Positions 17,680 through 26,339 of a DNA stretch of 64,000 bases are shown in pieces (the stretch's first letter is position 1; every line of letters starts with the position of its first letter). The DNA comes from Microbacterium sp. 18062 (GTDB lineage Bacteria; Actinomycetota; Actinomycetes; Actinomycetales; Microbacteriaceae). Made by a program: the position numbers and the translations under genes. The stretch covers positions 1-64,000 of the forward strand of contig NZ_CACSKB010000020.1 in the NCBI RefSeq assembly GCF_902706225.1, read 5' to 3'. The notes under the pieces are model-generated. The model did no database searches. It was not told the DNA's origin and worked only from the letters and a program-made list of their open reading frames with translations.

Positions 17680-18342
17680 CTAGAACTCCTCGTTGAGGAT
17701 GTCGTCAGAAGAACTAACGGGATACGCGTCGAGTTGGTCAGATTCGAGAATCGTGCGGGCCGTGGCTCGGGCGCATCCGACGATGAGGCTGCGCGCATAG
17801 ATGTCCTGACCGACGAACCAGCGGAGGTCCTTCGGCCACCAGTACATGGGCACGCGTCCGGTCGCGGTGGTCGGCACGATCGGCGACCCCTCCTCGTCGA
17901 TCAGGGGTCCGGAGTAGAGCACCATCTCGCGTCGATACGGAGAAAACGGAACGTACGGCTCCGATATCTCCATGGCATATCCGGCCCAGGACGCGAAGTG
18001 GTGCACGCCGCGATCCGGACGGAGCGCCTCGATGAGATGCCTCGCCAGCGAAGCCGGAGGACTGCCCATGTCGGGCTCCACACCGCCGTCGGGAAGAACG
18101 ACACCGTCCACGGCCACGAGCTCCGGCCATTGCATCCACGCTCGCGGCTCGACTCCGCTCCGTGTGACGACATCGGTCCAGGAAGCAGTGGAGCCGTCGC
18201 GCAGCTCGATCGGATTGAGAATGCGAACGTAAGCCTCGTAGCCGGGAGGGACGACCGACGTAACTCGTTCTCCCGTTGCATCCAGTAGCGCCGCGACGGC
18301 CTGAGCCGGACGCAGATCAATCTCGTGACGCAATGGGGTCAT
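17680..18342 (-). CDS. Hypothetical protein
   Basis: 220 residues, soluble, Trp- and Tyr-rich. Conserved-looking stretches are SVVPPGYEAYVRILNP and YWWPKDLRWFVGQDIYARS near the C-terminus. It resembles a family of uncharacterised actinobacterial proteins with a similar WP-DR-W-V segment but I cannot assign a function. The ATG at 18342 was chosen; a TTG six bases upstream is possible. Codon use is less GC-biased than the chromosome, in keeping with the island. Confidence 0.7.
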   Translation of the reverse strand: MTPLRHEIDLRPAQAVAALLDATGERVTSVVPPGYEAYVRILNPIELRDGSTASWTDVVTRSGVEPRAWMQWPELVAVDGVVLPDGGVEPDMGSPPASLARHLIEALRPDRGVHHFASWAGYAMEISEPYVPFSPYRREMVLYSGPLIDEEGSPIVPTTATGRVPMYWWPKDLRWFVGQDIYARSLIVGCARATARTILESDQLDAYPVSSSDDILNEEF

Positions 18343-18420
18343 GGTCAAAGGTTACTGCGGCCTCCTAGGGATACCGGCCGCGTCCCAGGTGCAACGCACC
18401 GGCCTACAATGCCGGCGGGA

Positions 18421-18460
18421 CGGGAGAGGGACCCCGCCAGGTGATGAGGTCCCTCTCCCG
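18421..18460. terminator. Perfect 13-bp hairpin in a 324-base gene-free gap
   Basis: CGGGAGAGGGACC (18421-18433) pairs exactly with GGTCCCTCTCCCG (18448-18460) around a 14-base loop. It may terminate transcription or be a protein site. The rest of 18343-18666 shows no gene; the bases just before 18667 should include the left end of the IS3 element, but I could not define its inverted repeat. Confidence 0.45.
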
Positions 18461-18666
18461 TTGCCCTCTCACCGCGACCCTAGGGCTCGGCGGATGAGTT
18501 GTACTGGCCGTGGGCCTCAGTTCGCTACGGGAGGAAGCATCTCAGGGCCTGCTATCACGCCGGCGAACAGTTGAGATCTAGCTCGGGCCCGGCGGTTCCA
18601 CCGTAGGGGTGCCAGAAGTGAATCGGCCTGACTTCTGTTCCGTTCTTCAAGTAAGGATGGAACCTG

Positions 18667-18972
18667 ATGGATCAGAAGTACTCGCCGGAGATGCGTGAGC
18701 GCGCGCTGCGGATGCTGGACGAGGCCAAGCCCGAGCATCCGAACCTGATGACCGCGGTCCGGTATGTCGCCGGGTTGCTCGGCATGAGCGCGGAGACGCT
18801 GCGTGTGTGGCATCGGCGTCGCGAGGTCGATGCTGGGCAGCGGCCGGGCGTGACCACCCATGCGGCGGCGGAGATCAGACGGCTGCAGAAGGAGAACGCC
18901 GAGCTTCGCAAGGCAAACGAGATCCTCAAGGCTGCGAGTGTGTTTTTCACGAAGGAGCTCGACCGCCCCTGA
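18667..18972 (+). CDS. IS3-family transposase OrfA
   Basis: 101 residues with the N-terminal helix-turn-helix (SPEMRERALRMLDEAKPEHP to GMSAETLRVWHRR) and a C-terminal leucine-zipper-like helix (IRRLQKENAELRKANEILKA). It alone binds the IS ends and can act as a regulator; with OrfB it forms the transposase by frameshifting at VFFTKELDRP. Intact, but its partner is broken. Confidence 0.88.
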   Translation: MDQKYSPEMRERALRMLDEAKPEHPNLMTAVRYVAGLLGMSAETLRVWHRRREVDAGQRPGVTTHAAAEIRRLQKENAELRKANEILKAASVFFTKELDRP

Positions 18973-18977
18973 CCGAG

Positions 18978-19416
18978 ATGATCCGGTTCGTCAACGAGCA
19001 CCGGGATCGTTTCGGGGTCGAGCTCATCTGCCGCGTCCTCAGACCGGCAGTGCAGGGGTTCCTCACCTCCCGCGGCTACCGCGCCGCCGTCGGCCGTGCA
19101 CCCTCGGCGCGGCAGCTGTGTGATGACCTGCTGGTGCCGGAGGTCGCGCGGTTGCATGCGGAGAACTACGGCGTCTACGGGCGCCGGAAGATGCACGCGC
19201 TGATGCGCCGCCAGGGATGGCACATCGGCCGAGACCAGACCGAACGCCTCATGCGCCTCGCCGGAGTGCGAGGAGTGCGCAAGTCGAAGCGGGTGTTCAC
19301 GACCCGCTCCGACAAGACGACCACGCTGCGCCGATCTGGTGAACAGGCGCTTCACGGCGCCCGTGCCGAGGAGGCTGTGGGTCTGTGACGTGACCTACGT
19401 CGCGACGCCGTCCGGC
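18978..19416 (+). pseudogene. IS3-family transposase OrfB, truncated and frameshifted
   Basis: The first reading frame covers MIRFVNEHRDRFGVELICRV through the HTH_21-type segment ENYGVYGRRKMHALMRRQ to KSKRVFTTRSDKTTT. Near 19335 the frame shifts, and the match continues in another frame as VNRRFTAPVPRRLWVCDVTY up to about 19416. There the homology ends, before the integrase-core D-D-E residues. Confidence 0.82.
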
Positions 19417-19485
19417 GAACACGGGAGGCGGCCTCGGCCGCTGCCGCCGTTTCTTGGCGCCTTCGACGTGCGTCATGTCATCGGC

Positions 19486-20313
19486 TCACATGCCGAGTAT
19501 CGCCAGGCTGTGATCCCACAGCTCGCGGGCGAGACCCGCGTCGTTGGCCTGCGGGTTGATGCGTGTCGTGACCTGCCGCTTCTCGTAGTAGGCCCCTTGC
19601 TGCCAGTCTGTGCCTGGCGCGGACTGCGCCAGCCAGACGAGTTGGTCGGCACCCTGTTCTGCTGTGCTGAGGAAGCGCCTGCCGATCGGATTCGAGTAGA
19701 CGAGCTTCATGCCGAAGCTGGTGGTGTCGGCGGCGAAACCTGAGCGAATGAAGCCCGGATGGAAGGCAACGGCGCTGATCCCTTGGGCGCGGTAGCGGCG
19801 GTCGAGCTCCTTGGTGAAGAGGATGTTCTCCAGCTTGGAGTCGCCGTAGGCCTTGTTGGCCGAGTAGCGACTGTCGTTCTCCAGGTCGCTGGGGTCGATC
19901 TTCCCGTAGAGCCTGGCCGCGACGCTCGCGGTCTGGATCACGGTCGCAGAGCTCGAGACGAGGGTCGGCATCAGCAAGCTCGTCAGCAGGAACGGGGCAA
20001 GATGGTTGACCTGGAAGGTCTTCTCGTGGCCGTCCGCCGTCTTGTCCCGGGTGCCGAACACCCCGCCGGCGTTGTTGGCGAGAACGTCGATCCGCGGGTA
20101 GCGATCCGTCAGCGTCGCCGCGAGGGCGCGAACGGAGCCGAGGTCACCGAAGTCCGCGGTGAAGCGGTCGGCGGCGATGGCCGAGGCGACGCGGCGCGTC
20201 TTTTCCTCGGATCGGCCGACGATCACGATTCGGTGGCCGCAGCGGTGGAGTTGGGTCGCCGCCGCAGCGCCGATCCCGTCGCTTGCGCCGGTGATCACGA
20301 TGGTCTTGTTCAT
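19486..20313 (-). CDS. Short-chain dehydrogenase/reductase
   Basis: 275-residue NAD(P)-dependent oxidoreductase. The cofactor motif TGASDGIGAA lies at the N-terminus, NNAG near residue 90 and the catalytic YGDSK near residue 156. It belongs to the retinol-dehydrogenase-like/light-dependent-oxidoreductase-like SDR branch (LVWLAQSAPGTDWQQGAYYE at the C-terminus), where substrates vary. It sits with an EthD-like gene behind a promoter shared with a divergent TetR regulator, so it is probably induced by a xenobiotic or toxic small molecule. Confidence 0.9.
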   Translation of the reverse strand: MNKTIVITGASDGIGAAAATQLHRCGHRIVIVGRSEEKTRRVASAIAADRFTADFGDLGSVRALAATLTDRYPRIDVLANNAGGVFGTRDKTADGHEKTFQVNHLAPFLLTSLLMPTLVSSSATVIQTASVAARLYGKIDPSDLENDSRYSANKAYGDSKLENILFTKELDRRYRAQGISAVAFHPGFIRSGFAADTTSFGMKLVYSNPIGRRFLSTAEQGADQLVWLAQSAPGTDWQQGAYYEKRQVTTRINPQANDAGLARELWDHSLAILGM

Positions 20314-20350
20314 TTCCTGATTCCTCCTCGGAGTGCGGGATCGGCGGCGG

Positions 20351-20695
20351 TCAACCGTGGACCGGGTTCTCGACGGTGACGAGGAACTCGCAGCCGGCTA
20401 GGTCGATGAACTTCTGCTCGTCGGGACGGATCACCGCGAGGTACTCCGGGTCGCCGAAGACGCGGCCGATGCCATCGAAGTCGTCGAACCACAGCTCAGT
20501 CGCCCCGTCGAAGGTCGGCGCGGGCAAGCCCGGCAGTTCCGCGTCGACCGCGTGCTGCTGCACGTAGCGGCGCACGTTGTCACGCACGGCGCCGATCGAC
20601 ATGAACAGCGGCGCGTGCTGCTCGCGGTGGTACGCGATGAACTCCTCGCGCGTGAGGTTCGCCTTGCGGCGCATGAGGATCGTGAGCTTGATCAT
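20351..20695 (-). CDS. EthD-domain protein
   Basis: 114 residues of the dimeric alpha/beta-barrel EthD family (IKLTILMRRKANLTREEFIA, then YHREQHAPL). The family includes an accessory protein of ether-degrading P450 systems and small polyketide-like cyclases. The C-terminal part WFDDFDGIGRVFGDPEYLAV is typical. It is the first gene of the minus-strand unit with the SDR, opposite the TetR regulator, and likely helps detoxify the same compound (inference). Confidence 0.85.
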   Translation of the reverse strand: MIKLTILMRRKANLTREEFIAYHREQHAPLFMSIGAVRDNVRRYVQQHAVDAELPGLPAPTFDGATELWFDDFDGIGRVFGDPEYLAVIRPDEQKFIDLAGCEFLVTVENPVHG

Positions 20696-20712
20696 CGCAT
20701 CTCCAGTTCGTT

Positions 20713-20761
20713 GACTAACACATGTAAGTCGACCATAGCACAGTCACCTAACGCGCGTTAG
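20713..20761. promoter_or_regulatory. Twin TetR-type operators
   Basis: CTAACGCGCGTTAG (20748-20761) is a perfect 14-bp palindrome. GACTAACACATGTAAGTC (20713-20730) is an imperfect one sharing the GACTAAC half-site. Both lie between the divergent EthD-like and TetR genes and would let the regulator repress both. Confidence 0.7.
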
Positions 20762-20784
20762 TCGAAGTCTGGTAGCGTGGCCGG

Positions 20785-21414
20785 ATGGGATCAAGTCCGG
20801 TTGTGAAGCGCGTGGGCAACAAGCGCGGCTTCGGCGGTGAGTTGCGTTCGGAGATCATCGAGGCGGCCGAGCGCCTGCTCGCAGAGCGGGCCTCGAGTGA
20901 GGCGGTGACGCTGCGGGCGATCGCCCGGGAGGCGGGCATCGCAGCACCGTCGATCTACCCACACTTCTCCGACCGGGACGCGATCCTCGACGCAGTGGTC
21001 GAGCGTGGATTCGAGCGCCTCGCCGAGATAGGTGCGGCGGCGGTCGGTTCTGCGCAGGCCGGAGTTCAGGCGGTTCGCGCCCTCAGTACGGCCTACGTAC
21101 GCTTCGCCCGCGATTATCCGGGCCAGTACCGAGTTCTCTTCGAAAGGGCCTCCTCAAACATCGTCTCGCCGCCCCATCCGTACCGGGAAGGCATCAAGGC
21201 CTTCGACGTGCTCATTGAGACCATGCGGTATACGCCAGCGGGAAGGGGAAGCTCTGACGAAGATCTCATTCGGGACGCGCAGACGCTCTTCGCGACACTG
21301 CATGGGATCGCCGTTCTCAGGCCATCGCTGCCGGGATTCCCGTGGCAAGACGAGGGCGCACTGATCGACAATGCCGTATCACACATCTGCGGTGAGGTTC
21401 CCCTGCGGCCTTGA
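20785..21414 (+). CDS. TetR/AcrR-family transcriptional regulator
   Basis: 209 residues. The N-terminal helix-turn-helix is at about 20-65 (LRSEIIEAAERLLAER, then TLRAIAREAGIAAPSIYPHF). The C-terminal ligand domain resembles the TetR_C_13/WHG group (YVRFARDYPGQYRVLFERAS). It divergently controls the EthD/SDR pair through the palindromes upstream. The ATG follows GGTAGCGT and only a weak ribosome-binding site. Confidence 0.9.
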   Translation: MGSSPVVKRVGNKRGFGGELRSEIIEAAERLLAERASSEAVTLRAIAREAGIAAPSIYPHFSDRDAILDAVVERGFERLAEIGAAAVGSAQAGVQAVRALSTAYVRFARDYPGQYRVLFERASSNIVSPPHPYREGIKAFDVLIETMRYTPAGRGSSDEDLIRDAQTLFATLHGIAVLRPSLPGFPWQDEGALIDNAVSHICGEVPLRP

Positions 21415-21509
21415 TCCACCGGCCGCGGATGGCACACGGATCTCGGTAGGAGCACACCCCGTTCGAGGTGCGGCGGAACATCCTGCCGCCAGTCTCGCCG
21501 TTCACCACA

Positions 21510-22388
21510 TCGTTCGGCACGCCGGAGTCTCGCGAGATCCTCCTCGTTCGGGCCATCGGTCAAGTCCCGATCGACCGCTGCTGCCGCGTTCTCGGGGTGG
21601 CCCGGCAGCACTACTACCGCGTCAAACGGAAGCCTCTGCCCCAGTCCGAGCTGCGCCGTCAGTGGCTGACTGGGCTGATCCGGGAAGTGCACGTCACCTT
21701 AGGAGAACGCCCGGCTGCGTCGCGAGGTCGCCGAGTTGCGACGCGCCAACGAGATCCTGCGGGCGGCGAGCGTGTTTTTCGCGAAGGAACTCGATCGCCC
21801 CGCGACGAAATGATCCGCTTCATCGACGAGCATCGGGATCAGTTCGGGGTCGAGGCCATCTGCCGCGTGCTGAGCTCGGCGGTTCGTGGGTTCATCACCT
21901 CTCGCGGGTATCGCGCCGCGAAACGGCGCCCGCCGTCAGCCAGGCGCCTGCGAGACGAACTGCTCGTTGCGGAGGTCGCGCGGCTGCATGCGGAGAACTA
22001 CGGGGTCTACGGGCGTCGGAAGATGCACGCGCTGATGCGCCGCCAGGGGCGGGATGTCGGCCGAGACCAGACCGAACGCCTCATGCGCCTGGCCGGGGTG
22101 CGCGGCGTCCGCAAGTCGAGGCGGGTGACGGGAACCGTCGGCGACAGCTTCGACAACGCGATGGCAGACGCGGTGAACAACCTCTACAAGACCGAACTCA
22201 TCCGCCAACAAGGCCCGTGGAGGACGGTCGAGCAGGTCGAACTCGCGACCCTGGAATGGGTGTGGTGGTGGAACAACTCCCGCCTCCACGGCGAGCTCGA
22301 CATGCGCACCCCGATCGAAATCGAGAACGCGTACTACGCTGACCACGAATCAGCCAACCTGGCATCTGTCGGACAAGGCTCCCGATAG
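21510..22388 (+). pseudogene. Mosaic of IS3-family transposase fragments
   Basis: Three pieces are joined. First comes an OrfB N-terminal fragment from a different IS3 element (VPIDRCCRVLGVARQHYYRV to GLIREVHV, ending near 21695). Then the C-terminal end of an OrfA (ELRRANEILRAASVFFAKEL) with a TTTTTC slip site. Then OrfB from MIRFIDEHRDQFGVEAICRV at 21810. Within OrfB about 130 residues are missing between KSRRV and TGTVGDSFDNAMADAVNNLY, which removes the first catalytic Asp residues. The C-terminus WWWNNSRLHGELDMRTPIEI is intact. Closely related to the element at 18667. Confidence 0.8.
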
Positions 22389-22389
22389 G

Positions 22390-22929
22390 AACGAAACCCC
22401 GGCCGATTCAGCCGACGAACACGAGTTCACCCTCCCCGGCGCAGCATCAGACGTGATTCGCGACCTTGACCGGCGAGGCGTCGACCGGGCGCATCTGTGT
22501 GGGCTGTCGCTGGGGGCGATGATCGCCGTGCAGACCGCGATCGACTATCCCGACCGTGTGGCGTCGCTCACGCTCTCGGGTGGGCAGGTGCATCCGCCGC
22601 GCGCGCTCATGACGCTGCAATCCGCGCTCATGCGAATCCTGCCCGCGCACCTCGTCGCACCCGACGGCACGAGCAAGCAACGGGTGCGTGCAGTGCTGGC
22701 CGAGGTTGCACGCATCGACTTCCGGCCCCATCTTGCACGCATCGCCGCCCCGACGCTCGTGCTGTGCGGATCAAGAGACCACGCAAACCTCTCCGCCGCA
22801 CGAGCACTTGCAACCGGCATCCCGAACGCACAGTTGCGCGTCATCGACGGTGGCGGGCACGAACTCAACACGGACACGCCAGAGCAGTTCAACGCTGAGA
22901 TCGTCGCCTTCTTGCGACAGCTCGCGTGA
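22390..22929 (+). pseudogene. Alpha/beta hydrolase, 5'-truncated by the IS3 remnant
   Basis: The visible protein runs from about HEFTLPGAASDVIRDLDRRG to the stop, and the open frame continues upstream without a start until the IS3 end near 22388. It retains the nucleophile elbow GLSLGAM, the acid in LVLCGSRDHANL and the catalytic His in DGGGHELNTD, but lacks roughly the first 70-80 residues including the oxyanion HG motif. A GTG at 22453 could start a 158-residue product, which would not be expected to fold properly. Confidence 0.75.
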
Positions 22930-23152
22930 CCTACCGTCGGTGGCCTGCGTCCATAACTGAAAACTGCTCAAAGGATGGATCGACGCCACCGGGCCGCCGC
23001 ACTCGTCGATCGGAGGGATGGGTTACCCGCGCCCGCACGCCAGAGCCGCGCCGGGTAGTCGCCAGTCATATGTTGGGGGCGCAGAGTCGAGCAGATTGGC
23101 ATCGGGAATCCGGTGCGAAATCGATGAAGGGGAGCTGGTGCTCCGTGGTCAG

Positions 23153-23764
23153 CTATTCCGGCTGTTCGGCTTGGCTCGCCAGCTGGGAGTATCCGTGCAG
23201 GATGTAGCCGGCGTAGACGCCTGTGGCGAGTGCTCCGCCGATGCCGGTGACCGCGAAGACGACGAGCCAGTCGATTGTGCTCTGTGCGGCGAGCCAGAGC
23301 CCGACGAGCGCGAAGGTCAGGGCGATCGGAGCGAGCAGGTAGTCGATCTTCCGGTCGAAGATTCGCACGAAGGGAAAGAAGTGGAGTGCGATAAGAGTGG
23401 CGACAGCGGGCAGGATCCAACGGAACTGTCCAGTGAGGGCGAGGGTGAGGATCGCGATCCAGACGAGTCCGTAGGTGATTCCCATGAGCATGCCCATCTG
23501 TCGTCCGATGCGGCGTCCATCCTCGGTCGGGATGTTCTCGAACTGGCGCGAGTGGCGGATGTTCCGCACGCTCAGGATGGCCACGACGATGGCATAGATG
23601 ACAGCGAGGGCGAAGGCGGCGGTGCCCCAGCCGGGCCACGCGAGACTCCACCACACGGCATAGACGAGCATGAAGAAGGCTTGGATGATCGGCAGGGGCG
23701 CGAGCGTCCGCAACGCCGAGCCGTGCTCTTCGGACGCGGTCGTCGTTGTCTCAGGCAAGATCAC
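23153..23764 (-). CDS. Hypothetical multi-pass membrane protein of the ABC module
   Basis: 203 residues with about six hydrophobic segments (ILPAVATLIALHFFPFVRIF among them). No named family is recognised. It begins within the last codons of the ABC permease gene (14-base overlap), so it belongs to the same transcript. It may be a third membrane component or an immunity/sensor-like protein of the exporter. 22930-23152, downstream, holds nothing I can identify. Confidence 0.75.
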   Translation of the reverse strand: MILPETTTTASEEHGSALRTLAPLPIIQAFFMLVYAVWWSLAWPGWGTAAFALAVIYAIVVAILSVRNIRHSRQFENIPTEDGRRIGRQMGMLMGITYGLVWIAILTLALTGQFRWILPAVATLIALHFFPFVRIFDRKIDYLLAPIALTFALVGLWLAAQSTIDWLVVFAVTGIGGALATGVYAGYILHGYSQLASQAEQPE

Positions 23765-24635
23765 GTCTCCGGGTAAGGGTGAAGCTCACCGCTGCGGCAA
23801 GCGCGGTCCACAGCAGCAGTACCCCGGCGGCTGCACCGGGCGTCGTCGTGGCGACGATCGCCGGGACGGTCTGCTGTCCTGCGGGGAGGAAGTCCGCCGC
23901 GAGTGATGAGGTCGCTCCGACAGGGAGGAGGCCCTGCAGGGTCTCCAGGGCGGGGATGACGGGAGCGAGCATGCCGATGAGCAGCGACTCCACGCCCAGC
24001 ACCCACCCGATCGCGATCGCGACAGCAGCGATCATGCTCCGGGTCGCTGTTCCGACCGCGAAGCCGATGGTGATGAATGCAAGGGCGACGAGCCAGATGG
24101 CCAGGGCGGTCGCGGCCAGGTCTGTGAGCGGGGGGAACTCCATCTCGCGCTCTGAAGCCATCGCGACCCCGATGCTGGAAAGAATGCTGGTCAGTAGCGT
24201 GACGATCGCGGCGATGGCCGAGACGATGGCGAGGTTCGTCAGGCGTGCGGCGATGAACGTTGTGCGGCTCGGAAAGCGCGACATGATCGTGCGAATGGTT
24301 CCGCGTGCGTAGTCTGACGATCCGAGTATCGCGCCGAGTATCGCGAACTGCGGCGCCCCGTAGAGGGGCAGCGAAGCGAGGACGTAGTACGAGGTCCCCG
24401 AGGGGAGCATGGCGTCCACGAACATGCGCTGCTGCTCGGGCGTGTACCACTCCGCGCCGACTATGGAGACGTAGCTGACGAGGTAGGCGAAGGCTACGAT
24501 GCAGAGCGCCCATACCGCGAGCGACACCCATACGCTGATTCTGCGACGCGTCAGCAGGAGCTCGCCGCGGAGCGCGCCTGCGAAGCCGGGGCGACCCGGT
24601 GACACTGTGGTGTGGACAGCAGCCAGGGTGCTCAT
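23751..24635 (-). CDS. ABC-2-type transporter permease
   Basis: 294 residues with six predicted membrane segments (RRRISVWVSLAVWALCIVAF near the N-terminus, LLLWTALAAAVSFTLTRRRD at the C-terminus). The layout, including a loop (SSDYARGTIRTIMSRFPSRT) after the second segment, matches ABC-2 permeases of bacitracin-resistance or lantibiotic-immunity-like exporters. ATG at 24635 overlaps the ATPase gene stop by four bases. Confidence 0.88.
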   Translation of the reverse strand: MSTLAAVHTTVSPGRPGFAGALRGELLLTRRRISVWVSLAVWALCIVAFAYLVSYVSIVGAEWYTPEQQRMFVDAMLPSGTSYYVLASLPLYGAPQFAILGAILGSSDYARGTIRTIMSRFPSRTTFIAARLTNLAIVSAIAAIVTLLTSILSSIGVAMASEREMEFPPLTDLAATALAIWLVALAFITIGFAVGTATRSMIAAVAIAIGWVLGVESLLIGMLAPVIPALETLQGLLPVGATSSLAADFLPAGQQTVPAIVATTTPGAAAGVLLLWTALAAAVSFTLTRRRDLA

Positions 24636-25567
24636 CGGTGGTTCCTCTCGTCGGACTGAGTGGCATCGGAGATGAGGTCGAAGAACGTCGCCTCTAGCGA
24701 GTCGCCGATCTCGGCGATGGCGTTCACCCGGATGCCTGCACCGACCAGCGTCCTGTTGACCTCGTGCGGCTCGATCGCATCGCTCAACTCGAACCGCAAC
24801 CGTCCACCGGAGCCGTCGGCGACTGCGAGGCCGAGCTTCAGCCCGACGTCCGTCGCCTTGCGGGCGTCGTCCACGTCCACCTCGACCCATCGACGAGAGC
24901 GGAGCGTGTGTCGGAGTTCGGCGACGGTGCCCTCTGCGACGAGTCTTCCCGCGGAGAGGACGCCGATCCGATCGGCGACTTGCTCGACCTCGCCCAGCAG
25001 ATGACTCGACAACAGCACCGCACAGCCCTGGTCGCGGAGGTTTCGCACGATGTCGCGCACTCCCGCGATCGCCTCGGGATCGAGCCCGTTGGTCGGCTCG
25101 TCCAGCACGACGATGCCGGGATCGCCCAGTAGCGCTGCGGCGATCCCGAGGCGCTGTTTCATCCCCAGCGAATAGTGACGAAAGGAGCGGCGCCCGTCCC
25201 GCGTGGTCAGCCCGACCAGTTCGAGCGCCCGGTCGGCGGCGGCCCCGTGGGCTCCCCAGTAGGCGCACAGCAGCGTCAGGTTCCGGTGGCCGGACATGGA
25301 CGGGTAGAACGCGGGAGACTCTATGAGCGATCCGATCACCGCGGCCGACTCTGCGGCGCCGGTGCGAATGCTGCCGCTCGTCGGTGCCATGAGCCCCGTC
25401 AACGTGCGCAGGAGCGTGGTCTTGCCCGCCCCGTTGGGGCCGACCAGCCCGTATATCTCGCCTGCTGCCACGCGCAGCGTCACGCCGTCGAGCGCACGCA
25501 CATCGCCTCGGTACGTCTTGCCGACCTCGCGCGCGTCGATCATCGCGGGTGGGTGCGTAGTGTCCAT
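24632..25567 (-). CDS. ABC transporter ATP-binding protein
   Basis: 311-residue ATPase of the exporter. Walker A GPNGAGKTTLLR is near residue 43, the signature HYSLGMKQRLG near 132 (SLGMK in place of LSGGQ, usual in drug or lantibiotic exporters), Walker B IVVLDEPTNGLDP near 153, and the switch His in LLSSHLLGEVE. A C-terminal extension of about 90 residues is typical of the DrrA/BcrA group. It is the first gene of the minus-strand operon; the divergent operon encodes a small membrane protein and a winged-helix regulator. Confidence 0.92.
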   Translation of the reverse strand: MDTTHPPAMIDAREVGKTYRGDVRALDGVTLRVAAGEIYGLVGPNGAGKTTLLRTLTGLMAPTSGSIRTGAAESAAVIGSLIESPAFYPSMSGHRNLTLLCAYWGAHGAAADRALELVGLTTRDGRRSFRHYSLGMKQRLGIAAALLGDPGIVVLDEPTNGLDPEAIAGVRDIVRNLRDQGCAVLLSSHLLGEVEQVADRIGVLSAGRLVAEGTVAELRHTLRSRRWVEVDVDDARKATDVGLKLGLAVADGSGGRLRFELSDAIEPHEVNRTLVGAGIRVNAIAEIGDSLEATFFDLISDATQSDERNHR

Positions 25568-25607
25568 GGCGCCTCCGTCAGAGTTATGGCGGACAGAGCC
25601 GCGATGA

Positions 25608-25641
25608 ACTTTCTAGCACAAAGTAGCATCTGTTAGAAAGT
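25608..25641. promoter_or_regulatory. Inverted-repeat operator between divergent ABC and regulator operons
   Basis: ACTTTCTAGCA (25608-25618) and TGTTAGAAAGT (25631-25641) form an 11-bp inverted repeat with one mismatch. A further TAGAAAC word follows at about 25651. Its AT content stands out. It is the obvious target for the winged-helix regulator encoded at 26332. Confidence 0.6.
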
Positions 25642-25685
25642 GCTGTGTGGTAGAAACGGTAGAGAACTCTGGAATGGGAGGGTGT

Positions 25686-26339
25686 ATGAGCGACGATGAG
25701 CGCTACGGCGATCCCTCATCGATCCTGCGGGCGATCGATGAGGACCAGCGAGAGGCGCAACGCGCCCTCGCCCCGAACGCGGTCCTGCTCTATGCGACAT
25801 GGGGGATCGCGTGGACAGTGGGGTTCCTGGCGTTCTATGCGGCGTTCGTCCCTGCGGAGCGGCCGTTGATCCCGTTCGCGCTCGGAGCGGCGATCGGGGG
25901 AGCCGTGCTCGTGGCGGCGATCGTCTTGTCGGCGGTCCATTCCTCTCTCCGCAGCGCCGGGTCGCGCGGACCGTCCATGGTGCAGGGCGCGATCTACGGC
26001 AACACCTTCGGCGTCGCGTTCATGCTCATGGGCCTGCTCGGCTGGCGCCTCATGAGCTCGGGATTCGCGCTGGAGCCGATGCTGTCCTACTGGGTCGCCG
26101 CCTCATGTCTCATCGTCGGCATCCTTTTCCTCGCCGGTGCCGCGATGTGGAACGACCGATCGCAACTGATCTTTGGTTCCTGGACGTTCGTCGTCGGATT
26201 CGTGTCGATCGCTGTAGCTCCTCCGCACAATCTTCTCGCCGGCGCTGCCGGAGGCCTCGGCTTCCTCGCGCTCGCAGTGGTCCAGGCGCTGCGCCCACAG
26301 CTGACCTCGGGCAGGATCACTCGGGAAACTGATGGATGA
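25686..26339 (+). CDS. Hypothetical membrane protein
   Basis: 217 residues with about six hydrophobic segments after a charged N-terminus (MSDDERYGDPSSILRAIDED). No named family. It overlaps the downstream regulator gene by eight bases, so both are made together. In similar actinobacterial loci such a membrane protein plus a winged-helix regulator pair with a divergent exporter and may sense or modulate it. ATG 25686 follows GGGAGGG; an in-frame start at 25647 is less likely. Confidence 0.75.
   Translation: MSDDERYGDPSSILRAIDEDQREAQRALAPNAVLLYATWGIAWTVGFLAFYAAFVPAERPLIPFALGAAIGGAVLVAAIVLSAVHSSLRSAGSRGPSMVQGAIYGNTFGVAFMLMGLLGWRLMSSGFALEPMLSYWVAASCLIVGILFLAGAAMWNDRSQLIFGSWTFVVGFVSIAVAPPHNLLAGAAGGLGFLALAVVQALRPQLTSGRITRETDG

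Larger units (their letters stand above)
18667..19416 (+). mobile_element. IS3-family insertion sequence, 3'-truncated
   Basis: Holds a complete orfA and the first part of orfB in the -1 frame, as in IS3 elements. A TTTTTC slippery run (in GTGTTTTTCACG near 18945) precedes the orfA stop. The orfB core with the DDE residues is missing, so the element is dead. A related remnant lies at 21696-22388. Confidence 0.8.

Noticed and set aside
22930..23152. Short open frames between the hydrolase remnant and the ABC module
   Set aside because: None has a start signal, codon bias or recognisable sequence; treated as empty.
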